A DNA stretch of 64,000 nt from Tribonema minus. Taxonomy: Eukaryota > Sar > Xanthophyceae > Tribonematales > Tribonemataceae. Where the stretch lies: NCBI GenBank assembly GCA_017506865.1, contig JAFCMP010000084.1:1-64000 (forward strand), in the 5' to 3' direction. This document shows, piece by piece, positions 36,350 through 47,100 of the stretch. Both the position numbers and the translations under genes were made by a program. Numbering within the stretch: position 1 is the first letter of the stretch; each line of letters starts with the position of its first letter. Under the pieces are notes generated by a model. The model ran no database searches. It saw only the letters and a program-made list of their open reading frames with translations, and had not been told where the DNA came from.

Positions 36350-38090
36350 GCGTCACTGACTTGAACATACTAACCTACACCACCGGCACGGATGGTGCCT
36401 GTTACAGTCTTTTTTAAATTGTGCTGACGCTGGCCATGGCACAATGTATGCTGCTGCTCAGCGTGGTGTACCACTGCTGAGCAATGTGTACATACACTTG
36501 TTGTTGATTCTCGATGAGGTTCGTAAAAAAGCCGAGATGGCAGAAGTCCAGCTTGCTACCAGATTTTACACGTGTATTGCGTGAAAACTTGAAAGCGTCT
36601 CCATGCGCTCTGACGATAGCTTCTAAACGACAGCAACGTGTACCACTTTCTGAGCCATGTCAACAACAAGCCGCAGTATGTGGCCGTGAAGTACATGACA
36701 CAATCGCTGTGCGCAGTTGCTGGCGACTAAACACTCACATGTAGCACGCGCGCGAAAAGTGTCAACATTTATCTGAAAACCAGGTGTGAACTGTGCGTGA
36801 GCATCAACCAGCAACATCAAACACAAATGCGGGACTGCTCCGTAGGGTGTGCTGTGATGCCACATTTCAGGAATAGGCATTGCAAGTGTGAGACAGCGAC
36901 GACAAGTTTGTGAGGCTCACCTGGGCGGAGCGTTTGCTGAGCTGAGCACTGCCACACCGATGGCAAAAACGGAAGAACATGGGCAAAAGCGGCAGAACAT
37001 GGGCAGAAATGGCAGAGCACATGACAGCAGCAACACGGCAGAACGCAGAGGCAAGAGCAGCACGGTCAGTCGTGTATGGTACAGCATGATACGCTGTGAT
37101 GATCGAGTGCCGTATGTGTATATGAAAACGAATCAAAAGATCGTAGAGCTTTAGGTGACAAGGGATGGTTAGCCGCAAGTGCCTTCCACCAATGACCGTC
37201 GTCGCCGCTGCTGCAGCAATTGGCCACGAGTCAAACAGTATGTGTATATATGTGTGCCAAAGGTGGGGTCAATGCATCGTCTGCCTGGTTGCAGTGGCAG
37301 CTGCGGGATAATTGTCCGCGGTGTGCAGTGCTGCAGTGCGCACGGTCAAAGCTGCGACACATGACGATCAAGTGTCATGTGCCAGCGGCAAAGGTCATGT
37401 CATAGAGAGTCACTATCAGGTGCAGTCACTGTGCTCGGCCGACTGTTACGAGACCGTTGCAGAATCCTGTTCAGCAAATGAAACAGCATCTCTGACGCAT
37501 TAAATTGTGCCCAAAATGCATCGCTGCCAGACAATACCCGTAACCCTCATCCTAACCCTATCACAACACAGATGGTGCATGGCGATATATGGCCTTTTTG
37601 ACTGTGCTAGATATACTTCAAGACATACTTCAAGTACGCTCCAGCGCAGTAGTGTCGACTCTGGCGCGTGCTCAGTAGCCAGTTCTGCAGTCCACGCGCC
37701 CACCCGCTCAACAGCATCAACTTCAACATTGACCCCGCTGAGGACATGCGCTCCTGGAGCTGAAAAAGTCACATGCAGCGACGAGTCTGACTCATGACTC
37801 ATTGCCATGACTCGTTCCATGGCACATGCCCGCATGCAGATGCCAGCGCCGTTCATAGACGTCCATACACTGTATACTGTGAAATCATATACTTCAAGTG
37901 TGATTGTACTGAAGTATGTATGAGCGACTGCAGTCAATGCGCAACAGCCGGCTACTGTACTGAGTGCCAGATGCTGAACAAGGAGCGGCGTCATCTGCTG
38001 AGCATCAGCTGCAACTGATTTCTGATGAGCACTGCTCACCGCACTGATCAGGCAGGACAGGCGCCCTATGCACATAATACTTCCAACCTA
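36350..38090. other. No gene recognised; holds one dispersed element copy
   Basis: The block at 37095-37240 is an inverted copy of the element in gene B intron 1 (14268-14420). Otherwise there are short frames only. Confidence 0.35.
37095..37240 (-). repeat. Dispersed ~130-bp element, second copy
   Basis: Minus strand matches 14290-14420 with few differences, including CCAATTGCTGCAGCAGCGGC and CTACGATCTTTTGATTCG. Similarity stops at both ends within a few bases, as for an inserted element; no clear terminal repeat is seen. Confidence 0.7.
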
Positions 38091-38093
38091 GGG

Positions 38094-38124
38094 CTAACCC
38101 TAACCCTAACCCTAACCCTAACCT
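38094..38124. repeat. Interstitial CCCTAA tract
   Basis: Five CCCTAA units, nearly perfect. Confidence 0.85.
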
Positions 38125-38319
38125 TGTCCTCTGTACACGTTGCAACGGAGTCTATGATCGCACTCTCACTATCATGACAGTTGCCGTCAGAGGGTGTTGA
38201 CTCAGCTGCAACTGATTTTCATGAGTGTTGCTCACTGCACTGATCACTGCCCGCATCGAGACCGCCCGCACCCAGTTCGGCCGCATAGTCCGCACCGCAG
38301 GAAGCATTGGAGAAATGCT

Positions 38320-38960
38320 CGCCAACTCCGCTGCCGCCGCTGTACTTCCGGTGAAGCGCGCACTGCCATCGATTGCTGAGCACTGCACAGTAGAGCGCCA
38401 TCTTTCAAGTCCAACGCGCGTGGTGCCGAACACACCGCATGCATGCGCTACCTGCCTATTCACCTGTCATTGCTCGCTGCCTCTACGTCATCCGATGCCC
38501 ATCTGTCAGTGCTTGCCAATCTGCCGCTGCCGCCGCTTTCCCAAAGAATGAGCTTTTGCCACCGTCAATGCCAACTGCTACGCAACCTACAAGTCCAAAG
38601 CGCTTGGGTGCCAGTGACACCCCATTCATACCCTACCTACTCTACATGGCCATCGCCCGCCGAAAAAACTCTTCAAGTCCAAAGCACATGGTGCCAGTGA
38701 CGCAGACCCCATACATACCTACCTACGTGCCCACCTGTCGATGCTCGCCGCTTCCATCTCCCGCGAACGCCAGCTTCCTGAAGATTGAGCGGTGGCCACC
38801 GTCAATGCCAACTGCTATGCAACCTTCAACTCCAAAGTACACGAGCATAATGCCAGTGACGCCCCATACATACCCTACCTACCCACCTGTCAGTGCTCGC
38901 CGCCTCCACACCGCCGTTGCCGCTGCCGCCGCTTTCCTGACGAATGAGCATTTGCCACCG
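38320..38960 (-). repeat. Echo array of an exon 3' edge
   Basis: About four degenerate copies downstream of the exon at 39165-39034. Each has GAGGC(A/G)GCGAGCA.TGACAG followed by GTGGGTAGG or a variant (near 38465, 38510, 38745 and 38895). Copies include about 80-170 bases of shared flank (TTTGGACTTGAAG, CATTGACGGTGG). Confidence 0.65.
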
Positions 38961-39033
38961 TCAATGCCAATTGCTACGCAAACTTCAAGTCCAAAGCGCA
39001 CGGTGCCAGTGACACTCCAATCATCCTACCCAC

Positions 39034-39165
39034 CTGTCAGTGCTCGCTGCCTCCGCACCACCATCTCCCGCCGCCGCCGCTGTCCTTCCGGTGAGGCACG
39101 CACCGCCGTTAACGCCCCCAAGCCCCCCCCTCACCCGCTGCCGTGTCCATGGCGCGGGGCAGTAG
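39034..39165 (-). CDS. Orphan exon, Gly/Ala-rich
   Basis: Minus-strand exon with a GCGCAG acceptor and a GACAG|GTGGGT donor, in phase 2 to phase 2. It reads GGLGGVNGGACLTGRTAAAA and ends AEAASTDR. The downstream array of its own 3' edge supports it as a real exon, since such arrays track exons elsewhere here. The rest of the gene is not identified; 39200-39700 upstream holds two or three diverged copies of a ~190-base unit (GATGCGCTCCGCTGCAGCG). Confidence 0.35.
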
Positions 39166-39169
39166 CTGC

Positions 39170-41400
39170 GCAGATGGCAGTGCAGATGGCATCCGTGCTC
39201 AGCTAGGGCATAAGCGCTCAGGTCAGTGAGGAGCTGAAAGCCTGACGCACCAAAGAGTTGAACTATGAGTCTCCCTCGAGGTACACGAGGTTCGAGGGCC
39301 TGCGAGTGACATGCAGGCGCTTGTTGTTCGCCGCGCCATCCTGCTGAGCACTGCCACACGGTTGCATCCCCCACAAGAGAAACAGTGATCGTACTCGGGT
39401 CAGGCTCTGCGGAAGCGATGCGCTCCGCTGCAGCGAGGAGCTGAAAAGACGGATGCACCAGAGGTGAAGCTGCATGGGTCGTCCTCAAAGTTTAACAGAG
39501 TTAGGTGCTTGTGTTCCCATGTAATGCGTTGCGTGATGAGCGCCGTCGCGCTGAGCACTGTCACAAGGATCCATCCCCACGAGAGGACAAACGAGCGCAC
39601 TCAGTCAGGCCCTGCGAAACCGACGCGCTCCGCTGCAGCGTTGTTGACAGCGGCCGAGCGGTAGGCACACGATGGAAGCGGCACAAATGGCCAATCAACC
39701 GACAGGTCAAAAATTGACTCGAAATGAACTTTGCATTGTAAGTAGGGTTAGGGTTAGGCTGAGGCTGAGGTTGAGGCGGGATGGGCAGGGGAGGGGGTGT
39801 AATGCACGCATGTGCTGCCGCGTATGTTACATAGCAGATGCATGCAGTGTCAGCAACAGCGTGCGGCACGGCTCACTGCGCGAAAAGTCACAATTTGCTG
39901 CCACGAAACATACGAAGCCATTGGGCTTGAAGCTGCAGTCGGAGGTGTGCATGATTTGTCTGCTTATGGCAGCGGCTGCGGCAGATTTTTCTTTTGTTTA
40001 TGCTGAACTCTGATAACAGCATACACCCAGCAGCTTAGGTGCCACGCTCTCGCACAGGAGAGGAGACAAACGTGCCTTCTTTCACCGCATTGATGCTTTG
40101 CACGGTAGCAATATACTTCACAGCCAGGCATCTGTACGTCACCGATGTCATCGGTGCCATCTATCGATTGAATGTAAGAGCCTTCCTACAGTATGAGCTG
40201 CAGGAATCTACAAGGTGATGCCGCCAAACATCAGCTGCTGTTGATGGAGATCAGCTGCGAATCAAACTCAGTCGGTCATTCATGATCCCCGAGCCTGTTA
40301 CTTTGATGAACGCGCACAGCTGTTTAGGGACGGGCATCCCTTACGGCATGCTCGCTGCTGCTCAGAATATTTTAAGCATTCAGGAAAAAAATGCAAACGC
40401 GCTTGACAAAAAGAGTGCTACTCACTCCATGCAAGGCAGGTTTGTGCTTACAGAACTTGGCGATTGGGCTTACCCAGAAGGGCCGAATGCAAGCGTTGGC
40501 GCATGCCACGCAAGGCACAACAGCAGCAGCAGCAGCATGCGCGCCCAGCTCTCCATCGCGCTCAAGAGAGATTTCACTGAAGGCAAACTTCAAGCATTCA
40601 AAACTTCAACAAGTTTATTCTGAGGTGTGCATATGATGAAAACAACGCCTTTTTTAAAAACACAGAAGGGCTGAAAACGCAACGCCTTTCAAGCACAGAA
40701 GCGCGCGAAACACTTACACGCCACTTTGCACACTGTGCAGAACAACGAATCTACTTCTGACGCACTGCGCTTCACACCAGAGCAGCAGCGGGGGCGTTTT
40801 CTGAGGGACAGGCGATCGGCCACGGCAAATATGCGCCCCGGCAGAAAACGCGGCGGTGAAGGCCAGGCTCAGATTGGCGCACACTGACTGAGCGGTGTGC
40901 AGCACCACCAGTCATACCTACCATCCCCTCAGCGGTCCCCCCGCCCCTGTGCACCGTCCTTGACGATTGCTGTGTGCGAATCGTTGGGGCCTCTGTCAAG
41001 ACTGTCGCTCGCCCCCCCGGGGAATGTAACCGCCAGAGGGGGGGGGCAGCGGGCCTTTCCTCTTCTAGCCGCAGCGTAGAGAGACGTCGACGGGGTCTCA
41101 ACAACAGCACAGTTGTTAAAGCAGCAGGAGAGCAAGCAGAGAGCTTGGGCCAGTCACGTTCCAGTGGATGCTCCACTTCAACTGGCGGGAGGCCGTGGCT
41201 GGACTCTGTGGAAACCCTCAGTGGAAACGCAAGCAGGTTGGGCGGATGTGCACCCTGATAAAGTCACGCACGGATATACATACCACCACCCAAACGACAG
41301 ATGCCGCAGTTGAAACGGGCGTATATACAGCGCGGTCCCTTATGTGGCTGTACTCAGCCCTGAAAGCGTCAGTTGAGACAGGGTGCCACATCAACCGATC
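39170..41400. other. Mostly non-coding, weak frames
   Basis: Includes the ~190-base duplicated units at 39230-39660, a short TTAGGG tract near 39745, and a 113-codon plus frame at 40282-40623 with no support beyond length. A G8 run sits near 41036-41046. Confidence 0.3.
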
Positions 41401-41414
41401 ACCCGCGACTCAGC

Positions 41415-42541
41415 ATGAGATCATTTGTCTTTGTGAGAACCTTGGAGCGGCTACTGCTGCAGCACAACGCCGCTGCTTGCCGACGCACTGCCACGCCCAC
41501 AGGTGCTGTAGGGGCAGCAGACCGAGCCAAGGAAACGGCGGTGATTCGTCACACATTCAGGTCACACCTTCGGGCTGCACCGGATGCCTCATGGGCAGCT
41601 GGACAGCATGCTGCGGACACTCAGCCACCATGGCGCTGCTGCTGCTGCTGCTGCTGCTGCTGCGGATCTGCAGCTCGCAGACGATGAAGCAGCAGCGGTG
41701 CATGATCCTACGGCAGCAGCGGGTCGCCGGCGCACCGCAGCAGTGAGCCGCTTTCAGGGCAGGCGCCGCTGCCGCCTTGGTGAGCAGCGCAGTTCCCTTG
41801 GTGACGGCACAGAACCCGCTTTTCAGCAGCAGCAGCAGCTGCTGCGGTGGGCATGGCCCAGCACCTGCCGGCGCCGCCGCTGTCGCCCGCTCCTGCAGAC
41901 CTCAGCATCCAACAGCGCAGCGGGGCGTGCCGCCGCTGCCGGTACAGCAACACATGTGTGTGTGAGCTGTGTGAGCTGCTGTCGGCAGTAGGCGAAGAGG
42001 GCGTACGCGCATGCACCCAGCATTCAAGGCTGCACTGGACGACATACATGTGGCGAGTTGAGTTGTGGTTAGGTAACCCTAGGCGCAGCACCTGTCACCA
42101 GTGGTGCCGCCGCCATTCGCCCCTGCAATCTCCAGCATCCAACGACATAGCACGTAGCGCCGCTGCTGTGGATATGGCAACGCATGTGTGTGTGAGCTGC
42201 TGTCGGCAGGTGGCGAGGCGGGGCACGTCTATGCGATGTTTGACGCTGCCTGGCAGCAATGTCATGCGATGAGCCTCAATAAAGTACTAGTACTTGCCAC
42301 TTTGGCAATAGGGTCATTTGGCAGCATCGGGGAGCAGGGGCGGAAGCTGCTGGAGGCTGTGGCGACGGAGTATGCCAGCAGGATGTCAGTGCCCGGAGGA
42401 GCGCGCCCTAAAGCTCTCAAGGGCATCGTCCTGGTGCGCTTACGCTCGGCACTGTCGGCAGCGCTCCACATGGCGTACTTTGGCCGTGTCACGACACAAT
42501 GGCAGAATCCAGGGGGGGGGGGCACATGGAGGAGGACGTAG
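41415..42541 (+). CDS. Gene E: unknown three-exon protein, about 266 aa
   Basis: Exons 41415-41502, 41561-41941 and 42210-42541, each junction in phase 1 with standard GT and AG. The N-terminus reads MRSFVFVRTLERLLLQHNAA, with an Arg-bearing amphipathic look that could be an organelle transit peptide (inference). Exon 2 has Ala and Gln runs plus an Arg-rich patch. Exon 3 is the best conserved-looking part: HVYAMFDAAWQQCHAMSLNK, a hydrophobic helix VLVLATLAIGSFGSIG, then ARPKALKGIVLVRLRSALS. An 11-G run near 42511 puts the end in one frame (WRRT, stop); with a run of 9 or 12 G the frame would instead give an acidic tail starting HMEEDVGEDPEM. Family unknown. A diverged inverted copy of exon 3 lies at 51190-51720. 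Confidence 0.55.
42100..42209 (+). repeat. Echo of gene E exon 2 3' edge
   Basis: The exon 2 end and intron start (CCAGCATCCAACAGCGCAGC to TGTGTGTGTGAGCTG) recur at about 42130-42207, directly before the exon 3 acceptor. The real acceptor GTCGGCAG is present in both copies; only the second is followed by G-T in frame. Confidence 0.75.
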
Positions 42542-42610
42542 GGGAGGACCCCGAGATGCCATTTGGCGGCGGCGGCGTTTGAGTGGTTGTCGTTGCGACA
42601 ATTTCAGTCT

Positions 42611-43173
42611 GTCATACGACATGTAGATTCCTTACAGCTAGATGCCAATCATCTGAGCTTTTCGCGCCCTGAGCGAGAATTAATAAAAAGTACTTGAAGA
42701 CGTCGACAAACTCAACAAGCACACACGCAAAAGCACCTGCACTTCCAGCAGCATGCCAGTGGTTGCACACATGGTATTGCGCCAGATTGTGACAAGACAA
42801 CCAATCCCCAGTGCATTGTATCACAACAGCTGGAACAGTGGGGGCGTTTTTGTTCCCTGAGAGAGTAACACAACACGAACAACTCGTGCAGATGTGGCAA
42901 GCACGCATGTATGCACGAGGCGACCAGAGGCGAGCGCGTCCAATTGACAACATGCCATCATAGATTTATTGTGGCTGTCAACCGGCACGGTGTCAAGTGC
43001 AGTAGACATGGCCGTAGCAGCACAGGTGCCAGAATACAAAGCGTGGCGCGGCTCAACCTCCTGGGAGCGGCAGCGGCAGTACACTTACTGTGATACGACA
43101 TGTAGATTCCTTACAGCTAGATGCCAATCATCTGGGCTTTTTCGCGCCTTGAGCGACAATTCATAAAAAGTAC
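42611..43173 (+). repeat. ~82-bp direct repeats flanking 400 bp
   Basis: 42611-42691 and 43091-43173 are near-identical (ACGACATGTAGATTCCTTAC and the TAAAAAGTAC end). A third, inverted and diverged copy lies at about 51192-51290. It may be a short dispersed element or a duplicated gene E 3' flank. Confidence 0.7.
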
Positions 43174-44112
43174 ACTAGCTGACACTCTACACAAGACCCC
43201 CCACACCGCGCTACAGTAGTGCATGAGCTGGGGGGGGTTAGGGGGGGTGGGGGGTGGGGGGGCCCACCGAGAAAGGCTGAGAGGCCTGCAATTAGACGAA
43301 GGTAGACATGTATCTGGTACTGCAAAAACATCAAGTTGAACTCTGGGCATGTCAGCTGGGCGCAGATTGCTACATGGGCGTGTATGCAAGGGACGCAGAC
43401 TTCACACACGCGCCATACCAGGCATGCTGCCGCCGCCGCAAAGGGGGGTGCGAAATGAGGGCAAGGGGGGAAACAGTGCGCGCACACCACATCACACACA
43501 AAACGACTCCGGCCGGCCGCGTGCACCGTCGCTACGCGCCTGTGCCTGCCAACTCTTGATGGCCTCTACAGCGCATGGCAGCTATCGGCAAGCCCAAAAG
43601 AGAAAGCACTCGGGAGCTGGGGACGGGGGGTGGGGAGGAGGGCCCGCCTCGCCCTCCCCTAGCCCCCAAACTGCCACTGGCGCGCAATAAACTCCGTGGT
43701 GGCTCGGCAAACTGACATGACTGATACCAAAGGCATGGAAAAGTGCAACTCATGATGTGCCACTGTACACACGTGCTGCCTCGGCGGCGTGCGCGGCTGC
43801 CCGGTGCAACTTCAACACGCCTCCGCCGGTGGCCAATCTTCACCTGACAGGCCGCGCGCACCCCCACCAGAAGGTGACACGGCTCAACTGGCCTACTTGG
43901 TGACCAGGGATTTGACGAATTGTCTGGTGGCGCAGTCTGAATTGGCGGCAGGCACAGAGCAGAGCGGTCAGCGGCGGCGATGGCGCGCCGGCAGCAGCAG
44001 CGCTCAGCAGGCGCGCACAGCTCGCAAGCTGCGCTTTTTGCCGCCGCCGAGGAGGAGCGCACTCTGCAGTTTAGCTGGTGCCGCCGCTGCGCAGTCTGCA
44101 TGGCGGCAGCGC

Positions 44113-47100
44113 TCAGCCCCAGTCCGGCTGCGGCCGCATGCGGGCCGGGCCGCTGCTGCCGCCGCCGCCGCTGCCGCCGCCGCCGCCGCTGCCAGAGCCG
44201 TAGAACACGCTGCCAGAGCCGTAGAACGCACCCTGACCGGCGGTGTAGCGGGGTGCTGCCGCCGCTGCTGCCGCCGCCACCGCCGCCGCTGCGTCGGACG
44301 CCGCCGCCATGTGCACGCCGGCGCCATCGTGCCGCGCTGCCACAGTGTCCGACTCGGACGACGGCGCGGGCGACACGCTGGCGCTGCGGGGGCAGACGCC
44401 GCCGCCGCCGCTGCCGCCGCTGCCGCCGCCGCCGCCGAAGCGACCCCTGGCGCCGCTGACGAGGAGGGGGATCTTGCCGGTGGTGACGGCGGCGGTGCGC
44501 GCGGCGCGCACGGCGTCGTGCGCCGCAAAGACGGTCTCGTGGAAGCCGTGCATGCGCGACGGCGACGAGCTGCGGCGCAGGTCCTTGGCGTTGCACGAGT
44601 CGGTGAAGACGCGGCACGCGTGGCGGTACGCCGCAAGGCGCGGCGCCGCGGCGAAGACGGCGTCCCACATGGCGCCGAGGGGGACGCGCGCGCGCAGGCC
44701 GCGCGTGCCGGGGGGCCTGCGGCAGCGATCAGCAGCAGCTTAATAAGCTCGGAAAGTATGATAGAAAGAGGAAGTGACGCGCGCGAGCTGCCCGCGCATG
44801 CCGAGCGGCCTGCGGCAGTGAGCAGCAGCAGCTTAATGAGTTCAGGAAATAGAAGTATGCTAGAAAGGAAAAGCGGCAGGACAGGGCTGGCCGAGGGGGA
44901 CGCATGCGCGCAGGCCGCATGTGCCGGGCGGCCTGCGGCAGCGTGGCAGCGACCACCAGCAGCAGCAGCTGCTTAAAAACGTTGATGCATTTATGGAAAG
45001 GTAGATGGCGAACAGGGGGGGCACAGCGCGTGGCGAGAGGGCAACGTGCACGGGCCTGTCGCGGCGTGGTAGCAGTGCTCAGGTCAGGGTGTGGCAGCAA
45101 GCAGCAGCAGCAGCAGCGCATAGGGGGGGCTGCCGTACAAGAGCTGTCGCAGTATATGACGGAATATGATACCTACATACCCTACTTGCATGTGCATGCC
45201 TATACAGGTTTCTCCATTCTGGGAGTTTCTCCAGTTAGTCCCCCACTGCATGTCCAGCACCAGTCCGGTACTGTTCCGCCCCTGACTCAGGGCTATTTCT
45301 CCGCTTGCACAAGCACCTGCATCATATTCACTTCTTTGCAATCAGCATGCCCTGGTGTAGTGCTGTTCTGCACTTTGCATTGGGTCCACCTTGGGTGTTC
45401 TACTCTGCCACGGTGTTCAGTTTCGTCAGCATAAGAGCGGCCTCTCGGCTTGACACGGGTCTGGATCGAGGTAAGAGCGGATTTGGTGCTGCTCAGGCTG
45501 ACCGCTTCCAAGGTGTGTACAATTACCTCCATGTGGCTGCACGACTCATGCTGGACAGTGGTTTGAGTCTGGTTTTCATGACTGCCCAAGTGAATCACAG
45601 CGATTGCAGCGAGGCCAGGTGCTTCTCCTCAATCAGGTAGGCAGGCATGTACAGGCATTGCTGATCAAACTTCGTTCTGAAGAGCAGGTAGGCACAGGCA
45701 TTGCTTTCTGAAACCTTAGATGTTCAAGTTCAGCAAATAAGGACCTGTGCCGCCGCTGCTGAAGCAGTGACGATCATGGAGGACGAACTGAGGTTTGTCC
45801 GCTGCGATGCGGGGTATGTATGTATGAGCAGATAGTGGTTTAGATGAAGGTTTTAGTTACAGAAGGGGCCTGCGCGGCACCTGCTCAAGCAGTGAGGCGC
45901 GTCGGATGCGAGGTGGGGGTATGTATGTGTATACTATAAATGTGCAGGATGGCTTTAGACTTTTGAGTCTTTCAGATACAAAAGGCCCACACACCTGCTG
46001 AAGCAGTGGAAGATCATGGAGGACGAACTGGGGCGCGTGCTGAGCGATGCCAGGTGGGGGTATATATGTATGGACGTACAAATATTGCTGTACGTGGTAT
46101 TTTTCAGCACAAGAGGCCCTGGGCTGCACCTGCTGAAGCAGTGGAAGATCATGGAGGAGGAGCTGGGTCGCGTGCTGAGCGTTGCCAGGTGCTTCTCCGC
46201 CTCCTCGATCGTGCGGCGCGTGTGCTTGGTGATGCTGTCCCAGTCCACAAACAGCACGCGCACGAGCGCGGGGGCCTCCTTGAGAGTGAGGTCGCCCTGT
46301 TTTTGCCCGCGTGCGCACATGCCAGAGAGCAGGAACGTCAACTTGCAGTTGCACACCAGCCGTAGAAGCGTTCTCATCTGTGATCGTCTACGTACGCTGC
46401 TCAGCTTTGGCATGCACACGAGCGCGGGGCCTCCTGTGTGTGTTCGCAAAGAGGAGGAGCGTCAACTTGCAGTTGCAAACCAGTCTTCAACATTGAAGTA
46501 CACAAACACACGTCGTGCACGAGCGCGGGGGGCCTCCTTGCGTGTGAGGTCGCCCTGTTTTCGGGCGCACGCCAGTGGAGGAGCGTCAACTTGCAGTTAC
46601 ACACTAGCCGCAGAAGCGCTCCCAGCTGTGATCGCCCACGGGTACTCTACTTCATCTTTGAAGTGTTGGTTAGGTGCTGAGCTGACCCGGCGACCTGCAG
46701 GAGCCGCCGCAGCAGCAGGCAGCAGCCCGACCTCAGCAGCAGTGCTCGGCAGCTGCCGTGCCGTGTCACAGCACTGCGCGGCAGCTGTCGCGCTGTTCAG
46801 CACTGCGCAGCGTTCACTTACGCCATATTACAACCGCGCTATGCTCTGAACGCCAGTCGCTGACACGCGACCGAGCAACTTCAAGATAAACTTCAACACC
46901 ACAGTCACCTCAGCACGACACGCCCGCTGCGCGCAGCTCACAGCAGCAGCTTCAAGAACAATTTCAACAGTGACGCTCAGCACGTCACGCGTGCTGCGCG
47001 CACCTGCTGCCCGTCGGTGGTGCCCACTGCCCGCACGGCGGCAGCGGAAAACTTCAAGAACAACTTCAACAGCATCGCTCAGCACGACACATAGCGCCGC

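Noticed and set aside
41620-41670. Leu9 hydrophobic run suggesting a membrane segment
   Set aside because: It comes from a CTG repeat in the wrong frame of gene E exon 2; the phased frame reads poly-Ala.
42692-43090. Segment between 82-bp direct repeats as a miniature LTR-type element
   Set aside because: The third copy of the repeat travels with gene E exon 3 sequence, so it is more likely duplicated gene flank than an element terminus.
43789-44976. 395-codon plus-strand and other long frames opposite gene D exon 6
   Set aside because: Ala/Arg-rich shadows of GC-rich Gly/Ala codons; the minus-strand exon has splice and phase support.
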